A stretch of DNA of 64,000 bases from Syntrophomonadaceae bacterium (GCA_018333865.1 JAGXSE010000056.1:1-64000), one strand, 5' to 3'; shown: positions 54,035-63,185, numbered from the stretch's first letter. Notes: generated from the letters alone by a model not told the origin. Program-made: numbers and translations.

Positions 54035-54840
54035 CTCAACACCTCTTGTCCGAAGAGCCTCGTTCTCAAGACATCAGAAAGTTTCTCACAGGCCAGAACT
54101 AAAATCAGGACGACAATGATGGCGGAGAAGGCGGTCTGGTAATCTAAGAGCCTGATGGACACCACCAGGTCAAACCCGATGCCTCCAGCTCCTACCGCAC
54201 CCAAGAAGATAGACATGCGGATGTTGGTATCGAAGCGGTACAAACTGTTGGCGATCAGCGACGGCATAACCTGGGGCAATACTGCGTAGCGGATGATCTG
54301 CCCCTTGGTAGCCCCGACGGCAACCAGCGCCTCCATCGGCCTGGGATCAACCTCTTCGATGGCATCGGCAAACAGCTTTCCCAGCATGCCTACCGAACTA
54401 ACGGCTAAAGCCATCACCCCCGGAAACGGCCCCAAGCCAACAATGGCAACGAAAAAGAGGAGGATAATCAAATCCGGCAAAGCTCTTTGTGCCGAGAGCA
54501 AACCCCGCATCGTCTCGCGGACGGCCCGGTTGGGGTTAATGTTGGCGGCTGCGAATAAGCTGACTACAAAGGCGGCCAGGATACCGAAAACAGTTCCTAC
54601 AAACGCAATTTGCAGTGTTTTTAGAGCCGGTGCCATCAACTGGGGGAAGGCCGCCCAGTCGGGCGGGAGCATGTGTCCCAGCAAATCGATGCCTCGCGGG
54701 ATTCCTGCCGCCAGCACCGCGGGGTCAACCCGGCTAACAACGGCTGCACCCCACAAGAGCAAGACCAGGATGCTGACCGGGAAAAGATAAGACCGGTATC
54801 TGCTCAGGGTCTTTATGGCAGTCAGTTTCATGGCGATCAA
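54031..54840 (-). CDS. phnE: phosphonate ABC transporter permease PhnE (first copy)
   Basis: Permease of 269 residues, six membrane segments, EAA loop DAIEEVDPRPMEALVAVGATKGQIIRYAVLPQVMP. The internal ATG giving MKLTAIKTL is an alternative start. It overlaps the phnC stop by a few bases. Confidence 0.93.
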   Translation of the reverse strand: MIAMKLTAIKTLSRYRSYLFPVSILVLLLWGAAVVSRVDPAVLAAGIPRGIDLLGHMLPPDWAAFPQLMAPALKTLQIAFVGTVFGILAAFVVSLFAAANINPNRAVRETMRGLLSAQRALPDLIILLFFVAIVGLGPFPGVMALAVSSVGMLGKLFADAIEEVDPRPMEALVAVGATKGQIIRYAVLPQVMPSLIANSLYRFDTNIRMSIFLGAVGAGGIGFDLVVSIRLLDYQTAFSAIIVVLILVLACEKLSDVLRTRLFGQEVLR

Positions 54841-55613
54841 GCTACCGCCACCTGACGTGCCGGCTGTTCCGGCAAATCAGTGCCATAGATCGCTATCAGC
54901 ATGCTGGGGGAGATATGGGGGCTGCCATCGTAAAGCACCACCCCGTCTTTGATGCCGATCGCCCTGGTGCAGTACTGGCTGACGAGCTTTGGCGAGTGGA
55001 AAACACCTACAATCGCCATTTGCCGGGTGAGGGGCTGCAAGTAATCCAGAACCATTTCCGTGTTTTTAGGGTCGAGGTTTGACACCGGTTCGTCGGCCAG
55101 CAGCAAATAAGGCTCCTGGAAAAGTGCCCGGGCAATGGCCACACGCTGCATTTCGCCCCCGCTCAGGGTCTGTGCCTGGCGATCGGCCAAGTGCCTGACA
55201 CCCACTTTTTCTAAAGCCTCCAAAGCAACCTCCACCTCGTCGTCTGTAAACCCGTAGACTAAACTGCGGATTGGGCTGATCCGGCCCAGTCTCCCGGTCA
55301 ATACATTTTCGAGTACGCTCAGTCTTTTGACCAGAATCGAGCCCTGGAAGATCATCCCGATGTGCCGTTGAATTTCTCTTAAGTCCTTGCCTTTCTTCCC
55401 GTTGATTTTTTGCGCATAATGACCCCCGTTGATGATCACCTCGCCGCTGTCCGGCGTGGTCAAACCGTTGATGCACCGCAGCAAAACCGTCTTCCCGACC
55501 CCGCTTTCGCCCAGAATCCCAACGAATTCGCCTTTTTTTACTTCAAAGCTGATATCCCTTAAGAGCAGCCGGCCGTCAGGCAGCTTTTTGGCGATATTTT
55601 TTACGGATAGCAT
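54837..55613 (-). CDS. phnC: phosphonate ABC transporter ATP-binding protein PhnC
   Basis: Transporter ATPase of 258 residues. Walker A GESGVGKTVLLRC, signature LSGGEMQRVAIARAL, Walker B LLADEPVSNLDP, and H-loop GVFHS, where the usual His is kept. IGMIFQGSILVKRLSVLENVLTGRLG is a PhnC signature. It lies between the binding protein and the two permeases. Confidence 0.94.
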   Translation of the reverse strand: MLSVKNIAKKLPDGRLLLRDISFEVKKGEFVGILGESGVGKTVLLRCINGLTTPDSGEVIINGGHYAQKINGKKGKDLREIQRHIGMIFQGSILVKRLSVLENVLTGRLGRISPIRSLVYGFTDDEVEVALEALEKVGVRHLADRQAQTLSGGEMQRVAIARALFQEPYLLLADEPVSNLDPKNTEMVLDYLQPLTRQMAIVGVFHSPKLVSQYCTRAIGIKDGVVLYDGSPHISPSMLIAIYGTDLPEQPARQVAVA

Positions 55614-55702
55614 TTGTGTGCGCCTCCTTTTTTAAATTCCGGCACTGAGCTTCTCAGTAGCCATCTTTGTGCCGGAGAAGCTCAGTGCTGTTAATGTTTT
55701 AG

Positions 55703-56659
55703 CTATTTAGCCTGCAGCTTACCCAGCCCGATGGCTACCTGCCGGATAAATTCGTATTCAGCACCGGTCACGGCGACATAACTTTTATTTTTTTCCCACA
55801 TGCCTTCCCACTGGGCAAAGGCTTCAGGAGCCTTTTTTGGCATATCCAAAAAGGCTTGCTGGATCCGCTTGATCAAGGCCGGATCCAGATCTCCCCTTAC
55901 GGCGACCGGCGACCGGGGAATGGGGTCCGACTTCCAAATTACCCGGACATCTTCCCCCTTGACCACTCCGCCCGCTATGGCCTTCTGGTATGGCCCTTCC
56001 CAGGTGGCGCCTAAGTCCACCTTGCGAGCGTGAACAGCCAGGATGGAGGCATCGTGTCCGCCGGCAAAAATGACTTCCTTAAAAGCTTGATCCACTTTGA
56101 TACCAATAGATTCCATATATCCCTTTGGAATTAGGTAGCCGGAGGTCGAGGCCGGATCGACAAAGGAAACGGTGAGACTGGCGGCCCGGGCTTTGACGTC
56201 ATCAATGTTTTGCAGCCCACTGTCCTTGTGGGTGATCAAAATACTGTGGTAAACACTGAGTTTTCCATCGGCATCCCCCCCGGCGACAATGGCCTGGGCG
56301 TTGGCCCTTTCTGCAGCCAACACGTAGGAAAAGGGACCAAAGTAGGCAATCTCCACTTTTTTGGCGCGCATGGCCTCAATCACTGCAGTGTAGTCAAGGG
56401 CCTTGAACATCTCGATCTTGATCCCAATCTCTTTTTCTAAATACTGCCTGGCCGGCTCAAATCTGTTCATCATCTCCACGATGTCTTCAGCCGGAATCAA
56501 GGCCAGCCTGAGGACCTGCGGGGCCGCTGCTTTAGGTGTTGCCTGTTCTTTTGGTGCGCAGCCGATGACCGAGAAGGAAGCAATCAGGATCAAAACTAAG
56601 CCGGTTAATACCAGTAACCTAATCTCTTTACCCAAGTTTACAAGCACAGAAAAACACAT
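55703..56659 (-). CDS. phnD: phosphonate-binding lipoprotein PhnD
   Basis: Substrate-binding protein of 318 residues, membrane-anchored by a lipobox (VIGC, Cys34). The PhnD/PtxB signatures VLRLALIPAEDI, IAYFGPFSYVLAAERANAQAIVAGG and DPASTSGYLIPKGYMES are present. It captures phosphonates outside the membrane for PhnCEE. It follows the GntR regulator by 26 bases. Confidence 0.94.
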   Translation of the reverse strand: MCFSVLVNLGKEIRLLVLTGLVLILIASFSVIGCAPKEQATPKAAAPQVLRLALIPAEDIVEMMNRFEPARQYLEKEIGIKIEMFKALDYTAVIEAMRAKKVEIAYFGPFSYVLAAERANAQAIVAGGDADGKLSVYHSILITHKDSGLQNIDDVKARAASLTVSFVDPASTSGYLIPKGYMESIGIKVDQAFKEVIFAGGHDASILAVHARKVDLGATWEGPYQKAIAGGVVKGEDVRVIWKSDPIPRSPVAVRGDLDPALIKRIQQAFLDMPKKAPEAFAQWEGMWEKNKSYVAVTGAEYEFIRQVAIGLGKLQAK

Positions 56660-56685
56660 CCTTTCTTTTTCTAAACCTTATTTCT

Positions 56686-57501
56686 TCAACTCCCCAAATC
56701 GTCGCGACAAAGATTTTCTGACTTTGTGCCGTCTTGGCCCGCTTCCCACCTCCCTCCAAAGAAGCTGTTCGTCCCGAATTCGACACAAAGCCGGCTCATA
56801 TCTCCGCGTGTCCGGGCAATGCCGTATTCAACCAGGTAGCCGGCGGGATGACACATCAGGCTTTCTGTTCGCAAGATGGGCACTTCGACCGGCATTTTCA
56901 GGTGACCGGCATCCTTCGCTCCGGCAAAGGCTGCCTGGAAGACCGTTCTTATTCGTACCGGCCGGAAGTGGTAATGATTTTCCAAAATAGCGTAAAGGGA
57001 ATAGAATCCTTCCAGGTAACGTTCCATACCGGGTACCGCTTCTTCCAGGATCACCGAGGTGGTGACTGAAACAGGGAAATCCTCCACATAGCGCAGGATT
57101 TCCAAGCGGTACACCAGTTCACCGGCAGTCAAGCGAAGATTCCGGCCTTCTTCTGCCGAGGGGATGCCTTTTTCCCACTCCAACAGCACACTCTGATGCC
57201 TCTGGCCCGCCTGCCGCATATTGTCTGTAAAGCGGGTGTTCCCTGAAACATAGTAGGAAACCACCGGCGGCCTGGGACGCACGTAAGAACCTTTACCCTG
57301 AAAAGTTGTGGTCCACCCCATTTTTTCGACTCGGCCGAGGGCTTGTCGCACCGCATGCCTGTTGATACCAAACTGCTTGATCAGCTCAGTCTCTGATGGG
57401 ATTTTATCCCCGGCGGCAAACTCGCCCCGCCTGATTTTTTCAATGATGTACTCAACTAACGGCAGGTAATTAAAGACGCACTTAGTTTTTGGCATCAGCA
57501 A
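56686..57501 (-). CDS. phnF: GntR/HutC-family regulator of the phn operon
   Basis: Transcription regulator of 271 residues: N-terminal winged helix (YIIEKIRRGEFAAGDKIPSETELIKQFGINRHAVRQALGRVEKMGW) and C-terminal UTRA ligand domain (GELVYRLEILRYVEDFPVSVTTSVI, ILRTESLMCHPAGYLVEYGIARTRGD). First gene of the phosphonate operon, so probably autoregulated. A candidate operator lies at 57562-57575. Confidence 0.9.
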   Translation of the reverse strand: MLMPKTKCVFNYLPLVEYIIEKIRRGEFAAGDKIPSETELIKQFGINRHAVRQALGRVEKMGWTTTFQGKGSYVRPRPPVVSYYVSGNTRFTDNMRQAGQRHQSVLLEWEKGIPSAEEGRNLRLTAGELVYRLEILRYVEDFPVSVTTSVILEEAVPGMERYLEGFYSLYAILENHYHFRPVRIRTVFQAAFAGAKDAGHLKMPVEVPILRTESLMCHPAGYLVEYGIARTRGDMSRLCVEFGTNSFFGGRWEAGQDGTKSENLCRDDLGS

Positions 57502-57561
57502 ACCGCCTTGCCCCCTATCTGGTCATCTTGGATGGTTCATTGTCCTATTAAGACCAAAATA

Positions 57562-57575
57562 ACTTATCAATAAGT
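57562..57575. promoter_or_regulatory. candidate PhnF operator
   Basis: ACTTAT-ca-ATAAGT, a perfect inverted repeat about 60 bases upstream of phnF, of the size and AT-rich style of GntR-family sites. No clear -35/-10 pair was fixed next to it. Confidence 0.45.
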
Positions 57576-57688
57576 GATCATGATTAAGGATAGTTAAGTT
57601 TCAGATTAAATTTCAGTTAAGGTTATCTTCAAGTCAGTCTTGGGGCGGTGTGGATGTAAAGATAAATGTGCAATTGATACTGAAAATG

Positions 57689-57724
57689 AAAAAAAGCCGG
57701 ATAAACCAAGAGGTTAAACCGGCT
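57689..57724 (-). terminator. terminator after the glutamate mutase E gene
   Basis: AGCCGG (57695-57700) pairs with CCGGCT (57719-57724), with further pairing inside, followed on minus by a run of seven T. Confidence 0.85.
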
Positions 57725-57739
57725 TCTTCTTTCAGACAT

Positions 57740-57820
57740 CTCCGCCAGCCCTGATTGAGATTAGGAACAGGCTCCGCCTGCCTTTGGATCAGGTACCCAA
57801 CAATCCAGTACTGCGACTAT
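57740..57820 (-). pseudogene. remnant of a second PhnP-like hydrolase gene (5' end)
   Basis: On minus the sequence reads VAVLDCWVPDPKAGGACS then a stop, against VTVLGCWAPYPRAGGACS at the start of the hydrolase at 45160-45912; the DNA is clearly similar over about 60 bases. No ATG or ribosome site is kept and nothing recognisable follows, so this is a decayed partial duplicate. Confidence 0.65.
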
Positions 57821-57859
57821 TAATGAATCCAATGCAATTAGCCTTTGTTGGCTGTGGAT

Positions 57860-59314
57860 TTACTTTCCTTTTAAGATACCCTTGCCGATAGCATAAATAT
57901 CGTCCAACACCATTTGATAGGACGGGGTCCGGTTCTCCTGCCGCCCCCGCTCATTTACCCGCGCTGCGTGGACAGCCAGGACTTCGGCAGGGAGAGGAAG
58001 ATTCCCCGGTTCCAGCAGCCTTACAGCACCTTCTATATCTCGAACTGGCAGGACCCTGCCGGCATTAATACGGCTGGTGGAAAAGGGGATATCGATTACA
58101 CCCCGGTTAAAGGCTTCAACCACTCCTGCCCCAACACTACCATCACCCAAATCAATCACCTTATCTAAGATGCTCCGGGTTTCCAATCGAAGCAGTTCCT
58201 TCTCCTCCTTCAGCCCAGGATAGTCCACAAAGGCTTGCCGTTGATGTTTGACCAAATTGATAGCCTGTCTGGCGGACTTTAGCCCGGCATTAATTCCATC
58301 CAAACCGGGAAAACCAGCTGCCTCTCTGGGCGAGCGTACCATTATTTTATTAGCATTTCCCATGGCTGCTGTTACCGCTCCCCATACAATAACAGCATAG
58401 GCCCTGCTCTCATCCTGAGGCATTCCACCCATCCACTGATGAAATACTGTTGTTAAGACAACCTGACCATAACCCATCCGGTGAAAGTATTCATGACCGA
58501 GTTCCATCAAGGTACTGACCCCCGCCAGGTCTTGAATCAAATTACCTGTTTGCATATACCCCAGGGACAAGTGTTCTACCCCTTGCTCTGCAGCCAATAG
58601 TCCTTCCAGAATACTTACGCTGTGGGAAAGACAAGGAGGTAGCAAAGCCCCTCCCATAAAACCGCCAAATGGCTCCCTATGGATAGGGATTCCCTTTTCC
58701 CCGATTAAGCCAGCCAGTCTGTCCACATACTGCCAAAGAGCTATTGATTTCTCTAATGGCATATCTTTGATATAAGGAACATTACTTGAGATTCCTCCGC
58801 CCTCAATGCCGGTAAAGCCGCCTGCAACAGCAGTTTCAGCAGCCAGCCTGGCATCAACAGCCACGTGGCGCACTTGAACCGGCAGGCCGACCTGAGAAGT
58901 TATATATCTTCCTGCCATAACTCCGTGATTAATAATGGGGAAACCTGTTGCCTGATCCGGTATCTCACCTGAAGAATGCAATTCTGCCTCTAATTCCTGA
59001 AAACGACCCATGCGAGTTCTATGATCAATGGTAGTCGGCAGGATATCCGCCCCTCCATCCTGCTCCAGGCCTTGCAGGAACCTAAGATGATCCTCCAACA
59101 AGAGCCTGCCCCCCCGCGGCTGAACCAAAGTCTCTCCTTTTTCCTTAGCATCCAACATGCGCAGGGCGAGGTTCCTGCGGCGGGGTTCATTTGCCAGGAA
59201 TTCAATAGTTTCTTCCAGATTCGAGGAAACACCGGCAGGCCAAACCTGCAAAACCTCAGCGCGCATATCTTCCAGCATATCCAGAGGGATTTTTTCCTTA
59301 AAATAATTATCCAT
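57860..59314 (-). CDS. glmE: glutamate mutase epsilon subunit (methylaspartate mutase E)
   Basis: Catalytic TIM-barrel subunit of 484 residues of the adenosylcobalamin enzyme that interconverts L-glutamate and 3-methylaspartate. Strong family signatures: QATGFPIINHGVMAGR, VRHVAVDARLAAE, GGFTGIEGGGISSNVPYIKD, PLEKSIALWQYVDRL, REPFGGF and LSLGYMQTGNLIQD. The B12-binding S subunit, the reactivating MutL protein and methylaspartate ammonia-lyase that normally surround it are missing here, so it must find its partner elsewhere or act in a variant role. It has its own promoter and terminator, a single-gene unit. A MeaB-type GTPase lies 26 kb away. Confidence 0.88.
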   Translation of the reverse strand: MDNYFKEKIPLDMLEDMRAEVLQVWPAGVSSNLEETIEFLANEPRRRNLALRMLDAKEKGETLVQPRGGRLLLEDHLRFLQGLEQDGGADILPTTIDHRTRMGRFQELEAELHSSGEIPDQATGFPIINHGVMAGRYITSQVGLPVQVRHVAVDARLAAETAVAGGFTGIEGGGISSNVPYIKDMPLEKSIALWQYVDRLAGLIGEKGIPIHREPFGGFMGGALLPPCLSHSVSILEGLLAAEQGVEHLSLGYMQTGNLIQDLAGVSTLMELGHEYFHRMGYGQVVLTTVFHQWMGGMPQDESRAYAVIVWGAVTAAMGNANKIMVRSPREAAGFPGLDGINAGLKSARQAINLVKHQRQAFVDYPGLKEEKELLRLETRSILDKVIDLGDGSVGAGVVEAFNRGVIDIPFSTSRINAGRVLPVRDIEGAVRLLEPGNLPLPAEVLAVHAARVNERGRQENRTPSYQMVLDDIYAIGKGILKGK

Positions 59315-59398
59315 GGCCTTCCCCCTACCCCAGTTTCATTAACAATCGTGCCACCAAGAATTCCCCCTGGATAATCGTTTTCTCTCCGCTGCGTTTAA

Positions 59399-59428
59399 AT
59401 TGTAGCACTTAAAGCCATGCTATTTCAA
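59399..59428 (-). promoter_or_regulatory. sigma-A promoter of glmE
   Basis: Minus strand TTGAAA, 18-base spacer, TACAAT, about 85 bases upstream. No cobalamin riboswitch was recognised in the gap. Confidence 0.65.
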
Positions 59429-59598
59429 TACAGATCAGTTAAAACAAATTGCCGCAACTGCCATCTGAACCCAAACCTAAATTAAAACCATAGCTCCCCC
59501 GACCGAAAAATAATACAGCCGCAGAACCAACTTCAGCCGTTAGTGGTGCCCGCGGCCGGAAAAAACAAAGAACTCTCCAGGGAAAAAGGCGTATTCTG

Positions 59599-60219
59599 TT
59601 ATCTGGTGCCGATAATATTATCCTTGCGAGTCATCACCGGAGCAACCGTAACAGCGCCAATCTTGGCGACATTTTGCCCTTCAACCCTGAATTGAACCCG
59701 GTCGACACCCGGGAACTGGGTTAGGGTATTTACAATAGAATATATAGTCAGCTCCTGGGCTGCCCTACCCCCAATATGATTAGCAACCAGCTCCTTACTA
59801 AAGTCAACAATTGCCAATCCATCCGGTTTGATATTGATATCTTTCAGTTGGGTTCCAAATGGGATTGTCGGCAGCAAGGCAGAACCCGGCTTGGGACCCA
59901 TGATCAGATGCTCAATGGTTGATCTGCCTATCCCTACAACTTTTGGGATTTCTCGCTCCTCGGCAACCAAAAATTGACCTCCGCCGTCAGCAAAATAAAG
60001 GACAACCTTTGTAGTTTCCACTGCCTTTGCCGGCTGCTCTGGCACCAGGTTAATGGGGGTCTCCCCAGGGGATTTCACATCCTGCACTTTTTGGCCGGCA
60101 AACCTGTCTCTCAAGCTGCTCAGGGCATCGGTAATACCACAGCCACTGTTAAACAGCATTATACCTGCCAAGATAAGCGCCAGGATCACCTTGTTCTTCC
60201 TGCCCGCTTCTGGCCGCAT
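59599..60219 (-). CDS. GerM-domain lipoprotein
   Basis: Secreted lipoprotein of 206 residues: signal peptide with lipobox NSGC (Cys27), a linker, then a GerMN domain (VVLYFADGGGQFLVAEEREIPK, LIMGPKPGSALLPTIPFGTQLKDI, LAIVDFSKELVANHIGG, AAQELTIYSIVNTLTQFPGVDRVQF). In Bacillus, GerM is needed for spore engulfment and germination. Single-domain forms are common in Clostridia. Transcribed away from the LytTR regulator. Confidence 0.88.
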   Translation of the reverse strand: MRPEAGRKNKVILALILAGIMLFNSGCGITDALSSLRDRFAGQKVQDVKSPGETPINLVPEQPAKAVETTKVVLYFADGGGQFLVAEEREIPKVVGIGRSTIEHLIMGPKPGSALLPTIPFGTQLKDINIKPDGLAIVDFSKELVANHIGGRAAQELTIYSIVNTLTQFPGVDRVQFRVEGQNVAKIGAVTVAPVMTRKDNIIGTR

Positions 60220-60433
60220 AAAAAAACTCCTCCTTTACCGTTTTTTACTACTAGAATTGTATAGAGAAGGAAATAAAAATATTACTGATTTTGATGCCCA
60301 TGCCATTTTTTTACGGAAACCGTCAACTCTACATATATCCATGCCCACAGAGCTTTTTTGCGAATTTTACACTCAATTAGAGGATTTAGACAATTAAATC
60401 AGAATATTATTTCAGGGAAAAGGAGGGTTAATT

Positions 60434-61183
60434 TTGTTTTTAAAAACTCTTATTGTCGATGACGAATATCCAGCCCGAAATGAGCTGCGGTTTCTTTTGG
60501 AAAAATACGATTATGTTCAGATTGTAGGAGAGGCTACCAACGCAAGGGAAGCAATGCTTTTAATCCACGCACTGGACTATTCGATTGTTTTCCTGGATAT
60601 TGCGATGCCTGGTTTAAGCGGCTTGGAATTAAGCAAGACTATTGCTGAGATGAATCGTCACCCGTTGATTGTTTTCGTGACGGCCCATGAGGAATACGCT
60701 ATTGAAGCTTTTGGGGTCAATGCCGTAGACTACCTCCTAAAACCGGTAGACACTCGCCGCCTTGATAAAACCATGGCAAAAGTGCTCCAGCTGACTCAAG
60801 CTAACCCTCCCGTAAAACCGGCGGAGCCAACTGAAGAAAAAAGAAAATCCATTGGATTAATCCCTGTTGAGCATAAGGGAAAAACCATCCTGGTAGATGA
60901 AAAGAATATCGTTTACCTTTTCGCCAGCAACGACTACACCTTTATCAAAACAAACAAGGAAAAGTACTTGACAAGGTTTACCTTGAAGGACCTGGAAAAG
61001 CGGCTCAATCCCAACCTGTTTTTCCGCTGCCATCGCTCCTATTTGGTCAACATTAAAAAAGCCAAGGAAGTTGTACCAATGGTTAACGGCACCCTGGTGC
61101 TGGTAGTGGATGACAACGAAAAAAGCGAGGTTCCGGTAAGCCGCTCCCAGTCCAAAACCATCCGCAGCCTATTAGGAATGTAG
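60434..61183 (+). CDS. LytR/AlgR-type response regulator
   Basis: Two-component regulator of 249 residues. The receiver domain has VDDEYPARNELR, the phospho-acceptor Asp in IVFLDIAMPGLSG and the switch Lys in VDYLLKPVD; a LytTR DNA-binding domain follows (KGKTILVDEKNIVYLFASNDYTFIKT, LEKRLNPNLFFRCHRSYLVNIKKAKEV). The start is a TTG (60434) with AGGAGG 7 bases upstream. No histidine kinase is adjacent, so it is an orphan in this window. Confidence 0.93.
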   Translation: MFLKTLIVDDEYPARNELRFLLEKYDYVQIVGEATNAREAMLLIHALDYSIVFLDIAMPGLSGLELSKTIAEMNRHPLIVFVTAHEEYAIEAFGVNAVDYLLKPVDTRRLDKTMAKVLQLTQANPPVKPAEPTEEKRKSIGLIPVEHKGKTILVDEKNIVYLFASNDYTFIKTNKEKYLTRFTLKDLEKRLNPNLFFRCHRSYLVNIKKAKEVVPMVNGTLVLVVDDNEKSEVPVSRSQSKTIRSLLGM

Positions 61184-61187
61184 CCAG

Positions 61188-61220
61188 GGGGCAAGTCAGG
61201 AACCGTCCCTAACTTGCCCC
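61188..61220. repeat. REP-like hairpin shared by two convergent gene ends
   Basis: GGGGCAAGT (61188-61196) and ACTTGCCCC (61212-61220) enclose the GGAACCGTCCC core common in Clostridia repeats. It acts as a plausible bidirectional terminator between the LytTR and MFS genes and also encodes the last residues and stop of the MFS protein. Confidence 0.7.
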
Positions 61221-62389
61221 AAAAAGTACCCGCATATTAAAGTTATTATAATCAGAGCAGCAGCAAGCATTAGGAATCCGGCACGGTAACCTAAAATTAC
61301 AGTAATCATCCCTAAAATGGGTGGCCCTGCCATATGACCTATATCCATCAAGGTACTCAGAACACCCAAAGAAGCGCCTAGCTGATTACTTTGGACAAGC
61401 TCGGCCGCAAAAGGACGCGTGCTTGAAGTGACTAAGGCAAATCCGATCCCAAATCCCACATTTAGCACTCCAAGGCCAATTAAACTATCCCAGAAGGAAA
61501 CGCCTCCCATTGTCAGAGCACATAGTACCAGTCCCAAAAGGATTACAGGGGCCCTGCCCACCCGATCGGATAACCTGCCAAAAATAGGCTTGAAGATAAT
61601 AACCCCTGCAAGTTGCAGGCCCATGATAATACCGATCTGCCATACGGCTATCCCCAGCCCCATTGCATAGAGGGGAAATATTATCTCAAAGGCACCGTAG
61701 GCAAAAAAAACCGCAGCCTCTAAAAAGCCCAACAACAGTAATTTCTTGTGGCGAAGAAGAGCCAATAAATTCTTAACTAAACCGCCGTTTTCGGCTTCTT
61801 TTTTTGTAATCTCAATAGCATCCCCCTGTTTTATCCGTCCCCAAAAACCTGCGCCTAATATTAGTGCAGCAGTGCCGGCAATTGCACAAACCAGAAATAA
61901 ACCGTTAAAGCCCCATGAAGCCAGTAAAAATCCCCCCACAAAGGGAGCCGCTGCCCTACCTATGATGGTGGAGGAAGAATATAGCGAGAGCATTTCACCC
62001 TTTCTTGCACCACTGACAGAAACAATGGCCGCCATTGCAACCGGTCCAAATATGGCGGTGGCAAAGCCGTGGTAAAAACGAATTCCCGCTAATTGATAAT
62101 AATTATCCAGCAATAGGTAAAAGATGGGGGCAGTTGAAAAGATAAATAGAGAGATTAATAATAGCCTTCTCCACCCGTATCTGTCAGACATGGCCCCTGC
62201 TATGTAACTTATTAAAATGCCAGGCAAAGTTGACGCAGCGGCTATCAAGCCTACCTGGACATCCGATGCGCCCAGATTGGAGGCAAATAGCGGTAAAACA
62301 GGGGTTTTGGAAAGTGTCGAACTAAAGATGGCCACTAGCCCGCACAAGCTAAAGGTCCAAATAAGTCTCCTATCAGACAGAATAGTCAT
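61196..62389 (-). CDS. MFS transporter
   Basis: Major facilitator of 397 residues with 12 predicted membrane segments. The loop 2-3 motif is GAMSDRYGWRRLLL and its repeat in the second half GRLSDRVGRAPVILLG, both matching the MFS A-motif, typical of drug or metabolite exporters. It starts 4 bases after the HD-protein stop and shares its transcript. The extreme C terminus (GQVRDGS) comes from a repeat. Substrate unknown; chromate or another toxic compound is a guess from the shared operator with the chrB genes. Confidence 0.9.
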   Translation of the reverse strand: MTILSDRRLIWTFSLCGLVAIFSSTLSKTPVLPLFASNLGASDVQVGLIAAASTLPGILISYIAGAMSDRYGWRRLLLISLFIFSTAPIFYLLLDNYYQLAGIRFYHGFATAIFGPVAMAAIVSVSGARKGEMLSLYSSSTIIGRAAAPFVGGFLLASWGFNGLFLVCAIAGTAALILGAGFWGRIKQGDAIEITKKEAENGGLVKNLLALLRHKKLLLLGFLEAAVFFAYGAFEIIFPLYAMGLGIAVWQIGIIMGLQLAGVIIFKPIFGRLSDRVGRAPVILLGLVLCALTMGGVSFWDSLIGLGVLNVGFGIGFALVTSSTRPFAAELVQSNQLGASLGVLSTLMDIGHMAGPPILGMITVILGYRAGFLMLAAALIIITLICGYFLGQVRDGS

Positions 62390-62393
62390 GCCC

Positions 62394-63137
62394 TTATCCC
62401 TTCATCCACTCATGTATTTCTTTGTGCAGCATCAGATAACGCTCTGTGGTCAGTTTATTCTTTCCGTATTTGATAAACTGCTTTAATATTTCCTCAAAAC
62501 AATCCTCCGCACCCTTCTCATCGGCCTTAACCAGCTCTTCAGTATAAATATCAACCATTCTATCAGCATAAATAACGATTTTTTCCTCTGGGGTCCTAAG
62601 TAGATAATCCCTTACGGGCAGAGCCAGCTCAATAGCCTCGGCTTCGGTTAAACCGCCGCGAATATGTTTTAGGATAATATTGATAATCTCATCACCCAGT
62701 CCAAATTCCCGGGCCTTTTCCGCGCCAATTTCGCCGTGTTGAAGTTCGTTAGTCACTGATTTACCTAAATCATGGTAGATGCCGCCAAGCACAATGAGCT
62801 TTCTATCCACGTCAATTTTTACCCGGCTGGAAATTTCCAGGGCCTTCCTGGCAACTTCGACACTGTGTTCAACAGCTTCCTCCGGACATCCGGCCCTACG
62901 CAGGTTATCAATGTCTTTCATGGCCAAATCCTCAACAACGTGCAGCAGGAACTCCGCAACAGCTTCATCACCCCAGCTTTCCCTCACATAATCAATGTTT
63001 TTGGGCAAAATATCAAGGCTATGACGCAAAGCTTTTACTTCCTTATCCGGGTCATTGTCCAACCAATTGTGAAGCTCATAGTATTCCTTTCTGGTTCTTA
63101 TCAGGCTAGTTTCCAAGTGGTTTTGGTATGGGGGCAT
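62394..63137 (-). CDS. HD-domain phosphohydrolase
   Basis: Protein of 247 residues with a central HD domain: HSVEVARKALEI, YHDLGKSVTNELQHGEIGAEKAREFG and IILKHI supply the metal-ligand histidines and aspartates. The N-terminal 95 residues are helical and unassigned. The start has AAGGAGTGGTAATTTT upstream. HD proteins cleave phosphate esters such as nucleotides; the substrate is unknown. It heads the HD-MFS operon behind an operator-bearing promoter. Confidence 0.85.
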   Translation of the reverse strand: MPPYQNHLETSLIRTRKEYYELHNWLDNDPDKEVKALRHSLDILPKNIDYVRESWGDEAVAEFLLHVVEDLAMKDIDNLRRAGCPEEAVEHSVEVARKALEISSRVKIDVDRKLIVLGGIYHDLGKSVTNELQHGEIGAEKAREFGLGDEIINIILKHIRGGLTEAEAIELALPVRDYLLRTPEEKIVIYADRMVDIYTEELVKADEKGAEDCFEEILKQFIKYGKNKLTTERYLMLHKEIHEWMKG

Positions 63138-63157
63138 AAAATTACCACTCCTTTAAA

Positions 63158-63175
63158 ATGTAACTCTGGTTACAT
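63158..63175. promoter_or_regulatory. operator ATGTAAC-N4-GTTACAT, copy 1
   Basis: Perfect 7-base arms around ctct/gg-type spacer, placed just downstream of the start point of the HD-MFS operon. Identical arms recur at 63355-63372. Confidence 0.75.
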
Positions 63176-63185
63176 TTTTGTTTTA

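Noticed and set aside
59315-59598. Cobalamin riboswitch before the B12-mutase gene glmE
   Set aside because: No B12-box-like GCCACTG element or large multi-stem structure seen in the 284 bases; only a sigma-A promoter.
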